The position numbers and the translations under genes are program-made. From Erwinia sp. ErVv1 (GTDB lineage Bacteria > Pseudomonadota > Gammaproteobacteria > Enterobacterales > Enterobacteriaceae): 64,000 bases of DNA. Within the stretch, counting starts at the first letter, position 1. Each line of letters begins with the position of its first letter. The stretch lies in NCBI RefSeq assembly GCF_900068895.1, contig NZ_CDPK01000009.1:4756-68755 (forward strand), given 5' to 3'. Positions 1-9,045 of the stretch are shown piece after piece. The notes below the pieces were generated by a model. The model ran no database searches, was not told the DNA's origin, and saw only the letters and a program-made list of their open reading frames with translations.

Positions 1-13
1 CCGTTGAAACAAT

Positions 14-89
14 TCCTCTGTAGTTCAGTCGGTAGAACGGCGGACTGTTAATCCGTATGTCACTGGTTCGAGTCCAGTCAGAGGAGCCA
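14..89 (+). tRNA. tRNA-Asn (anticodon GTT)
   Basis: This is a complete 76-nt tRNA including an encoded CCA end. The acceptor stem TCCTCTG pairs with CAGAGGA, the anticodon GTT is at 47-49, and the T-arm carries GGTTCGAGTCC. It matches the enterobacterial asn tRNA used as integration site by HPI and pks islands. Its 3' end is duplicated at 59386-59401, so it marks the left junction of the island. Confidence 0.98.
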
Positions 90-132
90 TATTTGAGAAT
101 CCCGCTCAGGGAAACCTGAGCGGGATTTTTGC
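74..132 (+). repeat. Left island attachment repeat (tRNA-Asn 3' end plus terminator)
   Basis: CCAGTCAGAGGAGCCA followed by about 43 bases including the terminator is repeated at 59386-59444, with two mismatches (T/A at 90 and G/A at 95). The 16-base core is the known att core of the HPI family. The long repeat suggests that the incoming element carried a tRNA end with its own terminator. Confidence 0.92.
101..130 (+). terminator. Intrinsic terminator of tRNA-Asn
   Basis: A perfect 10-bp stem CCCGCTCAGG / CCTGAGCGGG with a GAAA tetraloop is followed by ATTTTT. It lies 11 nt after the tRNA CCA end. The opposite strand has no T-run, so it does not obviously terminate the converging cluster 1 operon. 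From 133 to 318 I see no gene and no clear terminator for that operon. Confidence 0.93.
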
Positions 133-318
133 TTTGCAATAGAATGGGTGGGAAATGTATATCGGCACTAATACCCAGATGACGAATTCAACTGGCGGCC
201 GGCAAGGCGTCATTTTGTTAGCCATAGAGGTGACCGCGTGAGCGAACACCTTTATTACTCTGACAGTGACCCAGAATGGTTTACAGGATCTATTAACATG
301 CTATTACATGCAGGCAAA

Positions 319-2628
319 CTACTTCCCTTCCAGAGTTAACCGATACGCTTCCTGTCCCGGTTGTAACGGCTGCGCTTTTTCCTGCATCCACAAGGAAAAA
401 CGATCTAACCACCAGTCGCTTAATGGATTGCCACTTTGCCCCACAGGTAGGCTCAGAATCGCATGTGACTCGTCGCCGGGGGAAACCACCATTCGCTCAG
501 AAGCACCAAAAGCAGGACGATTGATATGTATCACATTGTTATCTCCTGATAAAGGCTCTGCCGGGGAACGTAAATATTGTCCCACTACAGGCAACGATTT
601 GGCCAGCGGATGCTGGTAGTTGCTACGGTTAATATCGCCCCAGTTCATTTTACCCTCACCTAAGCTTTGCCACACCGAATCCAGTCTTTGGCGGGTAAAA
701 TCCGCCCAGTCGCTGGCTCCGTCAGGCACCCAACTACCCGCTGCCATAACTGTCAGTAGCGTTTCGTCCCAGCGGGGATTTGCCCGCCGATAGCTGGCCT
801 GTGGCCACTGCGTCAACAGCTGACTGTCCAGCTTACCGAACAGGGCTGAGTAGACCTCATCACGCCAGCGAGAGATCAACCCATAAGCAACGGAATCCGC
901 GCTGGCGTTGCCGTTCCATTCCTCCAGCAACCTGCGCATGTCGCTACGGGCCGCATCCTCTCCCGGCTGATGTTCACCAAGACTTTGCAGTAGCCAGTCA
1001 CGCCATACCTGTGCCAGCCATGCGCGGTTATCCAGCTGCAAATGATACATCTGCCGCACATCAGCCGACTGCTGTTGCTTTAGCTGTTGAGCAATAGCAT
1101 AAGAGCGTACCCCGATATCGGCACCGCCATCCCCCAGCCGATCGCCCTGTGCGTTATACAGCAGGCGATTATTGGCAGTAACGATCGTGCCTTCAGGCGG
1201 ATTAACCCGCTGTGGATGAAGATCAGGAGCCAGAGGCAAGGCACGCCACAGGTTCTCCGCTGAGGAAGATAAGGGGAAACTATTCTGCTGCCCGGGCTGT
1301 ATTCGGTCCGGCAATGCCCCCGCCAGCGTCCAGCCGATATTGCCTTTGCTGTCAGCCACCAGCAAATTCTGCACCGGGATACCTGCCTGCTTTCCCACCG
1401 CTAAGGCGCTGGCAACATTTTGAGTCTCACTCAGTGCCATCAGATTGAGATTGAGCGTATCAGGCAACTGCATCACCCAACGCATCGCCATTTCACCGCG
1501 CGGGGTTGACACCACCGGCCCCCATTCACTGCTGCGAATCGTGATCGCCTGCGGCCTACCATGATTAACAGACAGGGTGGCCTGCTGCGATACAACTTTC
1601 ACGCGGCGATCGATAGCAATCCAGTCAAAAGTATCCACATAGCTGTTAGTAAAACCCCAGGCGATATGGCCATTGCTGCCACTCAGTAAAAATGGTACGC
1701 CCGGTAGCGTAATCCCGCTTTGTTTCAACGTTGTTTGTTGCCAGGGATAGGTAATCTGCGCTTGATACCAGATGCCCGGCAACGTCAAACCCAGATGCAT
1801 ATCATTGGCCAGAACCGCCTTGCCGTCCCGGCGGATCAACCAGCCGTTACTGCCCTTCATCCCCTCTTCCCTAACGACTTTGTCCTCAGCTGGCTGACGT
1901 ATCCCCCACCAATCAGGCGCTGAATGTGGAATAGTGGCCTCAGCAGGTACAGTACCAGTCAGAGGCGTATCCCAGCGGCTCCCTGTTGGCAGCAGAAAAG
2001 TCGATTGTTGTGGATTATGGCTGGCGATCCAACCACGCGCGTATTCTCTACCTGGCTGGTTACCTTGCAGGTCGAAATACATCGCGGCAATAACCAGCAA
2101 ACTGTCCTCATCGCGCCATGGCTGCGGAGCAGTGCGTAAGATCCAGTATTCAAACGGACGGCTTTTAAGCGCACGCAATCCAGCATTTACCCCCGCGCTG
2201 TAAACCGCCAAACGCTGGCGTTGCTCCGGCGGTAATCGCGTCAGCTCATGGCCTGCCTGCTCACGCAGCTGAAATATGCGCCGCTGCCGATCCAATTTCA
2301 GACCACTCTTGCCGACCAGCGCGGCCAGCTCACCAGCCGCGCTGCGCCGCAACAAATCCATCTGAAAAAAACGTTCCTGCCCTTGCAGATACCCCATCGC
2401 GAACCACGCTGACTGGCTATCTGGCGCGATAACCTCGGGTACGCCAGCACTGTCGCGGGTTACGACAACCTTTCCCGTCAGCCCATGTGCTTTCACGCGA
2501 CCTTCACGCTCCGGCAGGCTCTGGTATAAAGTCAGCCAGCCTGCCACGGCAATGCATAACACCACGGTCACAGCTGCGCTGAGTAAATACAGCCCAGTTT
2601 TACCCATACAGCGAATAGCTTTATGCAT
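319..2628 (-). CDS. Penicillin-acylase-family Ntn hydrolase (cluster 1 maturation acylase)
   Basis: A protein of about 769 aa of the penicillin acylase / PvdQ family, Ntn hydrolases that cleave amide-linked acyl groups. Residues about 12-35 form one hydrophobic segment (signal anchor), so the enzyme should face the periplasm. The autoproteolytic junction is visible as K-G|S-N-G-W, with Ser260 becoming the catalytic N-terminus of the beta chain, followed by the family segment LANDMHLGL. I chose the ATG at 2628 because AGAGG lies 5 nt upstream; an upstream in-frame ATG (2643) is possible. It is the last gene of the operon, 19 bp after the LysE exporter. By analogy with PvdQ in pyoverdine maturation, I infer that it removes the fatty acyl group introduced by the FAAL-loaded synthetase (16596-21566). 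The real substrate is unknown. Confidence 0.9.
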   Translation of the reverse strand: MHKAIRCMGKTGLYLLSAAVTVVLCIAVAGWLTLYQSLPEREGRVKAHGLTGKVVVTRDSAGVPEVIAPDSQSAWFAMGYLQGQERFFQMDLLRRSAAGELAALVGKSGLKLDRQRRIFQLREQAGHELTRLPPEQRQRLAVYSAGVNAGLRALKSRPFEYWILRTAPQPWRDEDSLLVIAAMYFDLQGNQPGREYARGWIASHNPQQSTFLLPTGSRWDTPLTGTVPAEATIPHSAPDWWGIRQPAEDKVVREEGMKGSNGWLIRRDGKAVLANDMHLGLTLPGIWYQAQITYPWQQTTLKQSGITLPGVPFLLSGSNGHIAWGFTNSYVDTFDWIAIDRRVKVVSQQATLSVNHGRPQAITIRSSEWGPVVSTPRGEMAMRWVMQLPDTLNLNLMALSETQNVASALAVGKQAGIPVQNLLVADSKGNIGWTLAGALPDRIQPGQQNSFPLSSSAENLWRALPLAPDLHPQRVNPPEGTIVTANNRLLYNAQGDRLGDGGADIGVRSYAIAQQLKQQQSADVRQMYHLQLDNRAWLAQVWRDWLLQSLGEHQPGEDAARSDMRRLLEEWNGNASADSVAYGLISRWRDEVYSALFGKLDSQLLTQWPQASYRRANPRWDETLLTVMAAGSWVPDGASDWADFTRQRLDSVWQSLGEGKMNWGDINRSNYQHPLAKSLPVVGQYLRSPAEPLSGDNNVIHINRPAFGASERMVVSPGDESHAILSLPVGQSGNPLSDWWLDRFSLWMQEKAQPLQPGQEAYRLTLEGK

Positions 2629-2647
2629 AACAACCTCTTCCATGTAT

Positions 2648-3277
2648 TCAGGCAAACAGCACCAGAGATGCTGATAAAAGAAGTAAAAGCGCGCAGATAA
2701 TGTCGATTAATCTGTACCATCGCCCGTTTTCGGTGTTTGCCCTTGACGCCAGGGTCGAACTGGCGAGGGTATAGCCCAGAAGCACCGGGTATTCCAGCGC
2801 GATAGCCAGCAGCCCAAGCAGCAGTATGGCCCATCCACCGGAGCCGTCAGTGGTGCCGATAAAAACAGGCAGCAATGCACAGAAAAACAACAGTGACTTG
2901 GGATTGGAGAGTTGCAGTAGCAGACTTTCATGGAACAGAGCCGGTCGCGAAGCTATCGTTTGCGCACCTGTCCCGTCTGCCGCACGCTGTGAAGTGTGCC
3001 AAAGACGCTTCAGGGCAAGCCAGACCAGATACAGCGCCCCCGCATAGCGCAGCACCTGATAAACCTGCGGCCACTTCATCAGCAAAGCCCCAAGACCAGC
3101 GGCAGATAGCAAGCAATAGAGTGCATTGCCACACAGAATACCCAGCACAGATAGCTGCGCCCGCCGCCAACCCTGGCTATAGGCATGACTGGTGACCTGG
3201 ATCACCGCTGGACCCGGCGTAACATTCAGGGCCAGATTGGTAAAAACGAAGGTTATTAACATGCCCGGTTCAATCAT
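2648..3277 (-). CDS. LysE/RhtB-family exporter
   Basis: A 209-aa membrane protein of the LysE/RhtB superfamily, which exports amino acids and small amino-acid-like molecules across the inner membrane. The N-terminal signature N-V-T-P-G-P-A (about residues 15-21) is typical, and several hydrophobic helices follow. The start ATG at 3277 overlaps the stop of the NAD synthetase gene; a longer reading would run through that gene and is not credible. Position in the operon suggests efflux of a precursor, by-product or trimmed product alongside the MFS pump at 7810-9045. Confidence 0.88.
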   Translation of the reverse strand: MIEPGMLITFVFTNLALNVTPGPAVIQVTSHAYSQGWRRAQLSVLGILCGNALYCLLSAAGLGALLMKWPQVYQVLRYAGALYLVWLALKRLWHTSQRAADGTGAQTIASRPALFHESLLLQLSNPKSLLFFCALLPVFIGTTDGSGGWAILLLGLLAIALEYPVLLGYTLASSTLASRANTENGRWYRLIDIICALLLLLSASLVLFA

Positions 3278-4970
3278 AAGTCTGCTGCTCCACCCGGATC
3301 GTGTCTCCGGCAGCAAAGATAAAACCGCTGGTGAGGGGGTAACGCCGCTCACGTGACAGCGCCAGTTCACTGATTTTAGTGCCGGGTGCGGCCTGGCGAC
3401 GTTTGTATTCTGCACACTCCAGCAGGCCGGCCACCTGAACGATTTGCCCGGGTGAAAAACCGCGCGCCACGATTTCGGCTGCAGTGAGGTTCTCCTCAAT
3501 CAGCAGCTGCAACAATGCATCCAGTGTTTCATAAGGTGGCAGGCTGTCACTGTCCTGCTGCCCCGGTTTCAGTTCAGCGCTTGGCGCTTTGCTGATAATC
3601 GCCTGCGGAATGACATTCAGCGCCTGTACCTTACCCTGCCAGGGCTGGAACTGATTGCGCCACTGGCACAGCGCATAAATCTGGGTTTTGTAAACATCTT
3701 TCACTGGATTAAACCCGCCGCACATGTCGCCATAAAGAGTGCAATAGCCGACCGCGACTTCTGATTTATTACCGGTAGACAACAGCAAGGATCCCCACTG
3801 ATTAGATAGCGCCATCAGCAATGCGCCGCGACTGCGTGCTTGCAGGTTCTGCTCAGTGAGATCTTTCAGCGGCTCAGGGGTGATGATTGTCGACAGCGTT
3901 TGCTCAAACGCGGTATGTGCAGCGCTGATCGGCAGAGAATAGAGCGAGATGCCGCTGCGCTGCGCCAGTTCCCGTGCATCTTCGATACTGCCCTCGCTAC
4001 TGTAACGTGACGGCAGCATTACTGCGCGTACCTGCCCTGCACCCAACGCATCTGCAGCAATCATCGCCACCAGCGCCGAGTCAATGCCACCGGACAACCC
4101 CAGAACCACGCTGGTGAAACCATTTTTTGTAATGTAATCACGCAGTCCAAGTAGCAGAGCCTGATACAGATCTGCCAGGGGTTCCTGCTGCATCAGCAGT
4201 TGAGCAGTACTCTCGATCGGCTGGCCCTGCACACTATCCAATGACAGTAAATAGTTCTGCTCCTGCCAGGCAGGCCAGCTGGCGATCAGCTCTTCACGAG
4301 CATTTAATACGTAGCCGCCGCCATCAAAAACCAGCTCATCCTGACCGCCAAGCAAATTCAGATAAACCAGCGGCAATTTCGTTTCACTCACTCGCTGGCG
4401 TAAGACCTGTAAACGCTGGTCCCTTTTATTCTGCGTCCAGGGGCTGGCATTGAGTGAAATTAATACCGTCGCTCCCGCCTGGGCAAGCCGCTGCGATAAA
4501 TGTGGCAGCCAGGCATCTTCACAAATCATCACACCCAGCCGATAGCCGCGAAAAGAAACCGGGGAGGGTTCGATGGCAGGCACAAACCAGCGAGCTTCAT
4601 CAAAAACGCCATAGTTAGGCAATTCACATTTGCCGATAACTTGCACAATCGCGCCATGCTCAACCAGTAGGGCACTATTCACCATTTTACCTTCGTAATA
4701 CCAAGGGGTGGTTAGCATCAATGCCGTGCGCATTTGCGATGACAATGTCACCAGACGTACCACCTCCTGCTCAATTTGCTGCATAAAAGTGCGCCGTAGT
4801 ACTAAATCCTCAGCAGGATAGCCCGACAGGGCCATTTCCGGCAGAAAGAGCAGATCGGCATGGCGATTGTCCGCCTGCTGCCATGCCTGCTGAATACGCT
4901 GGCTGTTGCCGGTAATATCACCGACCCGACTATTCATCGCACAAAACTCCAAACGAAGATCGGTATTCAT
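3270..4970 (-). CDS. nadE: Glutamine-dependent NAD+ synthetase
   Basis: A 566-aa two-domain NAD synthetase. The N-terminal nitrilase-type amidase domain shows the Glu-Lys-Cys triad: E45 in LPEMALSGYP, K114 in GKCELPNYG, C150 in MICEDAW. The C-terminal synthetase domain has the PP-loop SGGIDS at 293-298. Such enzymes convert nicotinic acid adenine dinucleotide to NAD+ using glutamine-derived ammonia. The start ATG at 4970 forms an ATGA overlap with the thioesterase gene, which rules out the longer upstream reading. All catalytic motifs look intact, so this is a functional copy inside a biosynthetic operon. It may be a resistant duplicate of a housekeeping target, or an amidotransferase-type ligase recruited to tailoring; the sequence does not decide. 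Confidence 0.92.
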   Translation of the reverse strand: MNTDLRLEFCAMNSRVGDITGNSQRIQQAWQQADNRHADLLFLPEMALSGYPAEDLVLRRTFMQQIEQEVVRLVTLSSQMRTALMLTTPWYYEGKMVNSALLVEHGAIVQVIGKCELPNYGVFDEARWFVPAIEPSPVSFRGYRLGVMICEDAWLPHLSQRLAQAGATVLISLNASPWTQNKRDQRLQVLRQRVSETKLPLVYLNLLGGQDELVFDGGGYVLNAREELIASWPAWQEQNYLLSLDSVQGQPIESTAQLLMQQEPLADLYQALLLGLRDYITKNGFTSVVLGLSGGIDSALVAMIAADALGAGQVRAVMLPSRYSSEGSIEDARELAQRSGISLYSLPISAAHTAFEQTLSTIITPEPLKDLTEQNLQARSRGALLMALSNQWGSLLLSTGNKSEVAVGYCTLYGDMCGGFNPVKDVYKTQIYALCQWRNQFQPWQGKVQALNVIPQAIISKAPSAELKPGQQDSDSLPPYETLDALLQLLIEENLTAAEIVARGFSPGQIVQVAGLLECAEYKRRQAAPGTKISELALSRERRYPLTSGFIFAAGDTIRVEQQTYD

Positions 4971-5671
4971 ACGGCTATTTCCTTGCTGATGGTCACAGAT
5001 AACAGACGAAACAACGAAGACAGCGTGCTTTGCGGTTGGCGCAACAGGAAAAAATGACCGCCGGCAGTCGCAACTGAATGAAAAGAGCCTGAGGTGCACT
5101 CTCGCCATGACGCAATGCCTGACGGCGTGGTTAGCTCATCAGTTTCGCCATACAGTGCAACAATCGGGCAGTCCAGCACTTCTCCCTCCTCATGTCTGTA
5201 AGCGTCAAGAATCTGGTAATCACTCTGTATGGCTGGGGCAAACCAGCGCATCAGTTCGGCAGAGGCAAGGATTTCAGTTGGCGTACCGCCCAGCTTAGCG
5301 AGATAAGTGGTGAGCGTTGGCAGGTCAAACGTGTGAACATGGCGAGAAGGAAGCTGTTGATGGGGAGCATTCATCGCCCCCACCACCAGCCCCGCCACGG
5401 GCCTGTTCTGACTGCGCAGATAGCGTGCGGTTTCATAAGCAACCAGAGCACCGAAACTGTAGCCCAGCAGCAGCATCGGTTCTGATTCGGCAATATCTTC
5501 TGCCGCCTGTTGCGCCAGCATCCTCAGCGAAGGGGCAAATTCCTCGGACATACGGCTACCGCGTCCGGGATAAAGATACTGTTGCAGAGGTATCGTCTGT
5601 GGCCAGTCAGCAAGCAACGGTATAAATGCATTATCACTGCTGCCTGCATAGCCAAATGCGTAACATCTCAT
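4967..5671 (-). CDS. Type II thioesterase
   Basis: A 234-aa alpha/beta hydrolase of the GrsT/RifR family. These stand-alone thioesterases clear misprimed carrier proteins of NRPS/PKS lines. The nucleophile elbow is G-Y-S-F-G (around residue 89), preceded by the family segment YPGRGSR; an Asp in GETDE and a His in GGHFFL complete the triad. It overlaps both neighbours by ATGA. Because neither cluster 1 synthetase has an integrated thioesterase, this protein could also take part in product release, though editing is the usual role. Confidence 0.93.
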   Translation of the reverse strand: MRCYAFGYAGSSDNAFIPLLADWPQTIPLQQYLYPGRGSRMSEEFAPSLRMLAQQAAEDIAESEPMLLLGYSFGALVAYETARYLRSQNRPVAGLVVGAMNAPHQQLPSRHVHTFDLPTLTTYLAKLGGTPTEILASAELMRWFAPAIQSDYQILDAYRHEEGEVLDCPIVALYGETDELTTPSGIASWRECTSGSFHSVATAGGHFFLLRQPQSTLSSLFRLLSVTISKEIAV

Positions 5672-7281
5672 TCAACCTGCTCCTGCTCTGCCAGAGCGGC
5701 GAGACGACGACGCAGCACTTTACGCTGAATTTTGCCGATGGAAGTGCGTGGGATTTCAGCCGCTTCGCAGTCAAACAGCCGGTATGGCACAGCCGCAATC
5801 AGCTGGGTAAGGCGCGCAACAATCCGCTGACGCACCGCCTGCGGATCGCATCCGGCCTGGGCGACGAAAAAAATACCGACCGTTCCCGCGACCTGACAGA
5901 CGGCAGTAAAACCAGCTCGCACGCCAGGCAGACGCTCCAGTTCAGCTTCCAGCTGGTAGCCTGAGAGCGGGATACCGTCGATACCGTCCCCTTCGCGATC
6001 GGTGATATACAAGCGGCCCTGATGTAAAAAGGCACGATCGCCGGTGTCAAACCACCCTTCTAAAAGGAAGCAACTTTCTGCTTCGCCGTTAAAATAGCCG
6101 CGTGTAACCGATGGTCCCTGCACTTGCAAATAGCCAATCTCGCCTTCATTTAACAGCGCGCCGCTGTGATCGGTAATGCGCACGCTCGCGCCTGGGATAG
6201 GCACGCCTAAATCCACATAGCCATCGACCCGGCGACCGTCGCCCGACGACCAGGTCAGCCCTGAGCAAGTCTCTGACATGCCAAAAGCGGGTCTTAATGC
6301 CGAAGGTTTCAGACCATGTGCGGAAAAACGGTCAGCGCAATACATCATCTGATCGCCGATACTCTCTCCGGCATTGACCAGGAAACGCAGGCTGCTGAAA
6401 TCCCAGTCGCCAGCAATTTCCAGCTGCATCAGTTGGCTGAAAACATGGTTAGGTATCCAGCCCACAGTGGCCTGGCGCTGCGCGACCAGACGCGGAAAGC
6501 GGCCCAGATCTTCACTGACCCACGGTGTCGCCAGGTGGATTTGTGCCGCACCGCAGCAGACAGGCAAAATCGCCAAAAATGCCAGCGACCCCACATGCTC
6601 CATCGGCATCCAGTTAAGAAATATATCCCGCCCGGTAAAATCATTCATCTGTGCGCTACCCGCGGCCATGGCGAGCAGCGCACGTGCAGTTTGGGTCACC
6701 AGTTTCGGCTGCCCGGTCGATCCCGATGTCGGAAAAATCAGCGCCAGATCGTCCCCCCTGGCTCCAGCCGAATACACTTCGTTGCAGGGTGGCAGCGTGT
6801 GTAACTTTGCCGCATCAATAACTGGCATGCGCGCCTGCGGCATATCATGCTGGATCTGTTGAAAGCGAAGCAGGTCCTCGCCTGCGCCAATCATCGCGGC
6901 CGGGCGGATGAGATCCAGTGAAGCCAGCGCCAGCCGCAGCGCCTGCTCTTGCGTTGGCCAGGGCTGCCCCGCGGCAATTGGCACTGCCACCGCACCAAGC
7001 AACAGACAACCCCACAGGGCGAGCACAAAGTCCGCAGGGTCGGCCAGCCGCAGCAGCACGCGCTCTCCCGGTTGGATCCCTTTCTCCCGTAGAGCCTGGC
7101 TGGCGGCCAGCGCCTGTGGATAGAAATCAGCGTACCGCCAAAAGGTACGTTCCCCGGCCGAATTGATTGTTTCAATGCCGTTTTCGGCTTGTTCCGCAGC
7201 CAGTGAAAGTGCGTCATGCAGTGAGTCCAGCGCCCACAAACGGTGTTGTGGTTCAGCGCCTGAGGCCAAAGCCTGGTTCAT
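5668..7281 (-). CDS. Stand-alone acyl-AMP ligase (FAAL-like adenylate-forming enzyme)
   Basis: A 537-aa adenylate-forming enzyme with the A3-type loop PTSGSTGQPK, the segment NWMPMEHVGSL typical of acyl ligases in PKS/NRPS loading systems, the A5-like FGMSET, GWFDTGDR, and a C-terminal lysine in RTSIGKIQRK. The SLPLFHDMG-like region (here MPMEHVG) points to a carboxylic acid rather than an amino acid substrate. It lacks an attached carrier protein, so it must load a carrier in trans. The operon therefore contains two acyl-activating enzymes, this one and the FAAL domain at the N-terminus of 16596-21566. It overlaps its neighbours by a few bases. The substrate cannot be read from the sequence. 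Confidence 0.85.
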   Translation of the reverse strand: MNQALASGAEPQHRLWALDSLHDALSLAAEQAENGIETINSAGERTFWRYADFYPQALAASQALREKGIQPGERVLLRLADPADFVLALWGCLLLGAVAVPIAAGQPWPTQEQALRLALASLDLIRPAAMIGAGEDLLRFQQIQHDMPQARMPVIDAAKLHTLPPCNEVYSAGARGDDLALIFPTSGSTGQPKLVTQTARALLAMAAGSAQMNDFTGRDIFLNWMPMEHVGSLAFLAILPVCCGAAQIHLATPWVSEDLGRFPRLVAQRQATVGWIPNHVFSQLMQLEIAGDWDFSSLRFLVNAGESIGDQMMYCADRFSAHGLKPSALRPAFGMSETCSGLTWSSGDGRRVDGYVDLGVPIPGASVRITDHSGALLNEGEIGYLQVQGPSVTRGYFNGEAESCFLLEGWFDTGDRAFLHQGRLYITDREGDGIDGIPLSGYQLEAELERLPGVRAGFTAVCQVAGTVGIFFVAQAGCDPQAVRQRIVARLTQLIAAVPYRLFDCEAAEIPRTSIGKIQRKVLRRRLAALAEQEQVE

Positions 7282-7817
7282 AACAGAGTCTCCAGAAGAA
7301 GGGCATTTTCGGTTATTGGGGAGGTGTTATGCTGCCGCAGCCATTGCAGCGCCTGACGATCGGGTAAAATCAGTGTGCACTGCTCAGCCTCCAGAGGCAG
7401 TTCATCCACCGGCAGTCGCCATTCCCGCTTCCAGCTAAAATCAATCCCGCATTCCGGTGCGAGTGAGACATGGCGAAAACGTTGTTCGGGATGAAGCAGT
7501 TCAGCTTCAGCGAATGGCTGATGAATGGTTTGCCGCGCACCGCGCGCATAAAGCGCATTGCGCTCAAACTGCAGCCCGTAGGGCGCAAAATTTATTCCTG
7601 CCTGAGCGGCGTTTAACAGCAGCCGGGCGGCCTGAATCAGCGGGATTTCACTAAAGGCGATGCAGCGACGCTCACCGAGGATATAAGGCGGACGTTCGCC
7701 GTTCAGCGTTCCGCGTTGCAGGATAGCAAGCAAGTCTGGCAACGGTGCCCCCTGCTCGCTGGGTTTAATCCACCACACCAGTTTTTCACTCAAATCGTTG
7801 CGCAGCCAGTTAATCAT
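7278..7817 (-). CDS. Small protein of unknown function in cluster 1
   Basis: About 179 aa. The start ATG at 7817 overlaps the MFS stop codon and has GGAGG 9 nt upstream; an alternative ATG at 7826 sits too close to that ribosome site. I do not recognise the family with confidence. The middle shows the order C-I-A-F-S-E-I-P-L, then A-P-Y-G-L-Q-F-E-R-N, then a Trp/Glu-rich S-W-K-R-E-W-R-L-P. This order recalls the small AbiGi/DUF2971-type proteins that share FSEIPL...YGi.F...EWR blocks. No signal peptide or membrane segment is visible. Its location inside the operon, between exporter and acyl ligase genes, suggests a tailoring or immunity role. Confidence 0.7.
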   Translation of the reverse strand: MINWLRNDLSEKLVWWIKPSEQGAPLPDLLAILQRGTLNGERPPYILGERRCIAFSEIPLIQAARLLLNAAQAGINFAPYGLQFERNALYARGARQTIHQPFAEAELLHPEQRFRHVSLAPECGIDFSWKREWRLPVDELPLEAEQCTLILPDRQALQWLRQHNTSPITENALLLETLL

Positions 7818-9045
7818 TTTCAGCATCCTCCAGCGAAGTGGGTTTCGTTCTTCCCATCCAGAGAGGTAATTCTGCCCACAGCAGTACCACGACAAACAGC
7901 GCGCATAACGTCCATCCTGTGGCGACCAACCCCACCCGATCGGAAAGCGCACCGCCAGCAACAATGGCCAGCACCATACCAAGAGTGGATATCGACAAGG
8001 CGCTCGACGATACCGCAGCCATTGCCGACGGTGGACACTGGATAATCATGTTCTTTTGGCAGAACGTGAACGCGATTTCGAAGACAAACAGATACAGGGC
8101 ATAGCCCGCCAGACTCAGCCACACTACCGGGGTCAGCAGTGACAACTGCATCAGTACCACACTGATTAGGGCAATAAACCATGGCTGACTGCGCCAGCTT
8201 TGATCCTCCCCCTGCATCAGCAACGCTACGACCAGAGCGCCAGAAAAGAAGCTGACGCTGGCAATCGCCTGGAGCAACATGACCCCCTGTTCACCCAGTC
8301 CGAGAAGATTAATCGGCAATAAGGTGCGGGCGACGTTATGAAACCCCTGAAGTAATGCGGTGGTCACGATCACCCAGATAAATTGACGTCGTAGTTGTGG
8401 CAACTCACGCAATGCCTGAAACGCCGGTCGCAGCGCGCTGCCGCTGGCTGCCAGTGCAGTACTCTCCTGCGTTTTGTTACGTCGCCACAGCAGGAAAAAG
8501 AGTGCGCCGGAGAGCAGAAAGGTCAGGCTGTCTATCAGTGCGACCCATCCCAGCGGAAGTTTTTCTACAAGAATGGCCCCCAGCAGCGAACCCAGCGCAA
8601 TGCCAATAAACGTACCGGTACCGAACAGCGAGGCCGCACGCCCCAGCAGTGGCTCAGGGACGCTATTTTTCAGTGCAACTACTCTGGCAGCTTTGCTCAG
8701 ACTCTCAACCAGTCCCCGCAGGGCTAGCAGCACAAACACCAGCGTCAGATGCTGATAGCTCAGGCCGATCAGCAGTGAAACTGCGCCGCCCAGCCATTCA
8801 CTACAGGCGGCCAGTTTTGCTGCGCTGATACGCTGCAACAGCCGGCTGACCAGTGGAGCAGAGAAGATAATCGCGCCCCACTGCACGGCAAAGACGGCCG
8901 AGGCGAGAAAATTACTGCCGGTGATTCGCCAGATGTATACCGACAGCGACAGCATCAGCAAAAAATTCCCTAGCGTGCTGATCAGCACCGCTGACCAGAT
9001 GGTTTGCAGGCTCTTGTTGCGTAACGTTTCACTCAGGCTGGCCAT
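7810..9045 (-). CDS. MFS transporter (putative product exporter)
   Basis: A protein of about 411 aa with roughly 12 hydrophobic segments, resembling the MFS drug-efflux/enterobactin-exporter group. The start ATG at 9045 overlaps the upstream stop by one base (TGATG); an upstream extension would lie within the nucleotidyltransferase gene. The N-terminus is short and basic, and an R-rich cytoplasmic loop (LLWRRNK) lies in the middle. In a biosynthetic operon this is the best candidate for moving the acylated precursor across the inner membrane to the periplasmic acylase (319-2628), and it may contribute to self-protection. Confidence 0.9.
   Translation of the reverse strand: MASLSETLRNKSLQTIWSAVLISTLGNFLLMLSLSVYIWRITGSNFLASAVFAVQWGAIIFSAPLVSRLLQRISAAKLAACSEWLGGAVSLLIGLSYQHLTLVFVLLALRGLVESLSKAARVVALKNSVPEPLLGRAASLFGTGTFIGIALGSLLGAILVEKLPLGWVALIDSLTFLLSGALFFLLWRRNKTQESTALAASGSALRPAFQALRELPQLRRQFIWVIVTTALLQGFHNVARTLLPINLLGLGEQGVMLLQAIASVSFFSGALVVALLMQGEDQSWRSQPWFIALISVVLMQLSLLTPVVWLSLAGYALYLFVFEIAFTFCQKNMIIQCPPSAMAAVSSSALSISTLGMVLAIVAGGALSDRVGLVATGWTLCALFVVVLLWAELPLWMGRTKPTSLEDAEND

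Noticed and set aside
2628..2655. Longer N-terminus for the first acylase (start near 2655)
   Set aside because: That reading begins with a TTG inside the exporter gene; the ATG at 2628 has a proper ribosome site and directly precedes the signal anchor.
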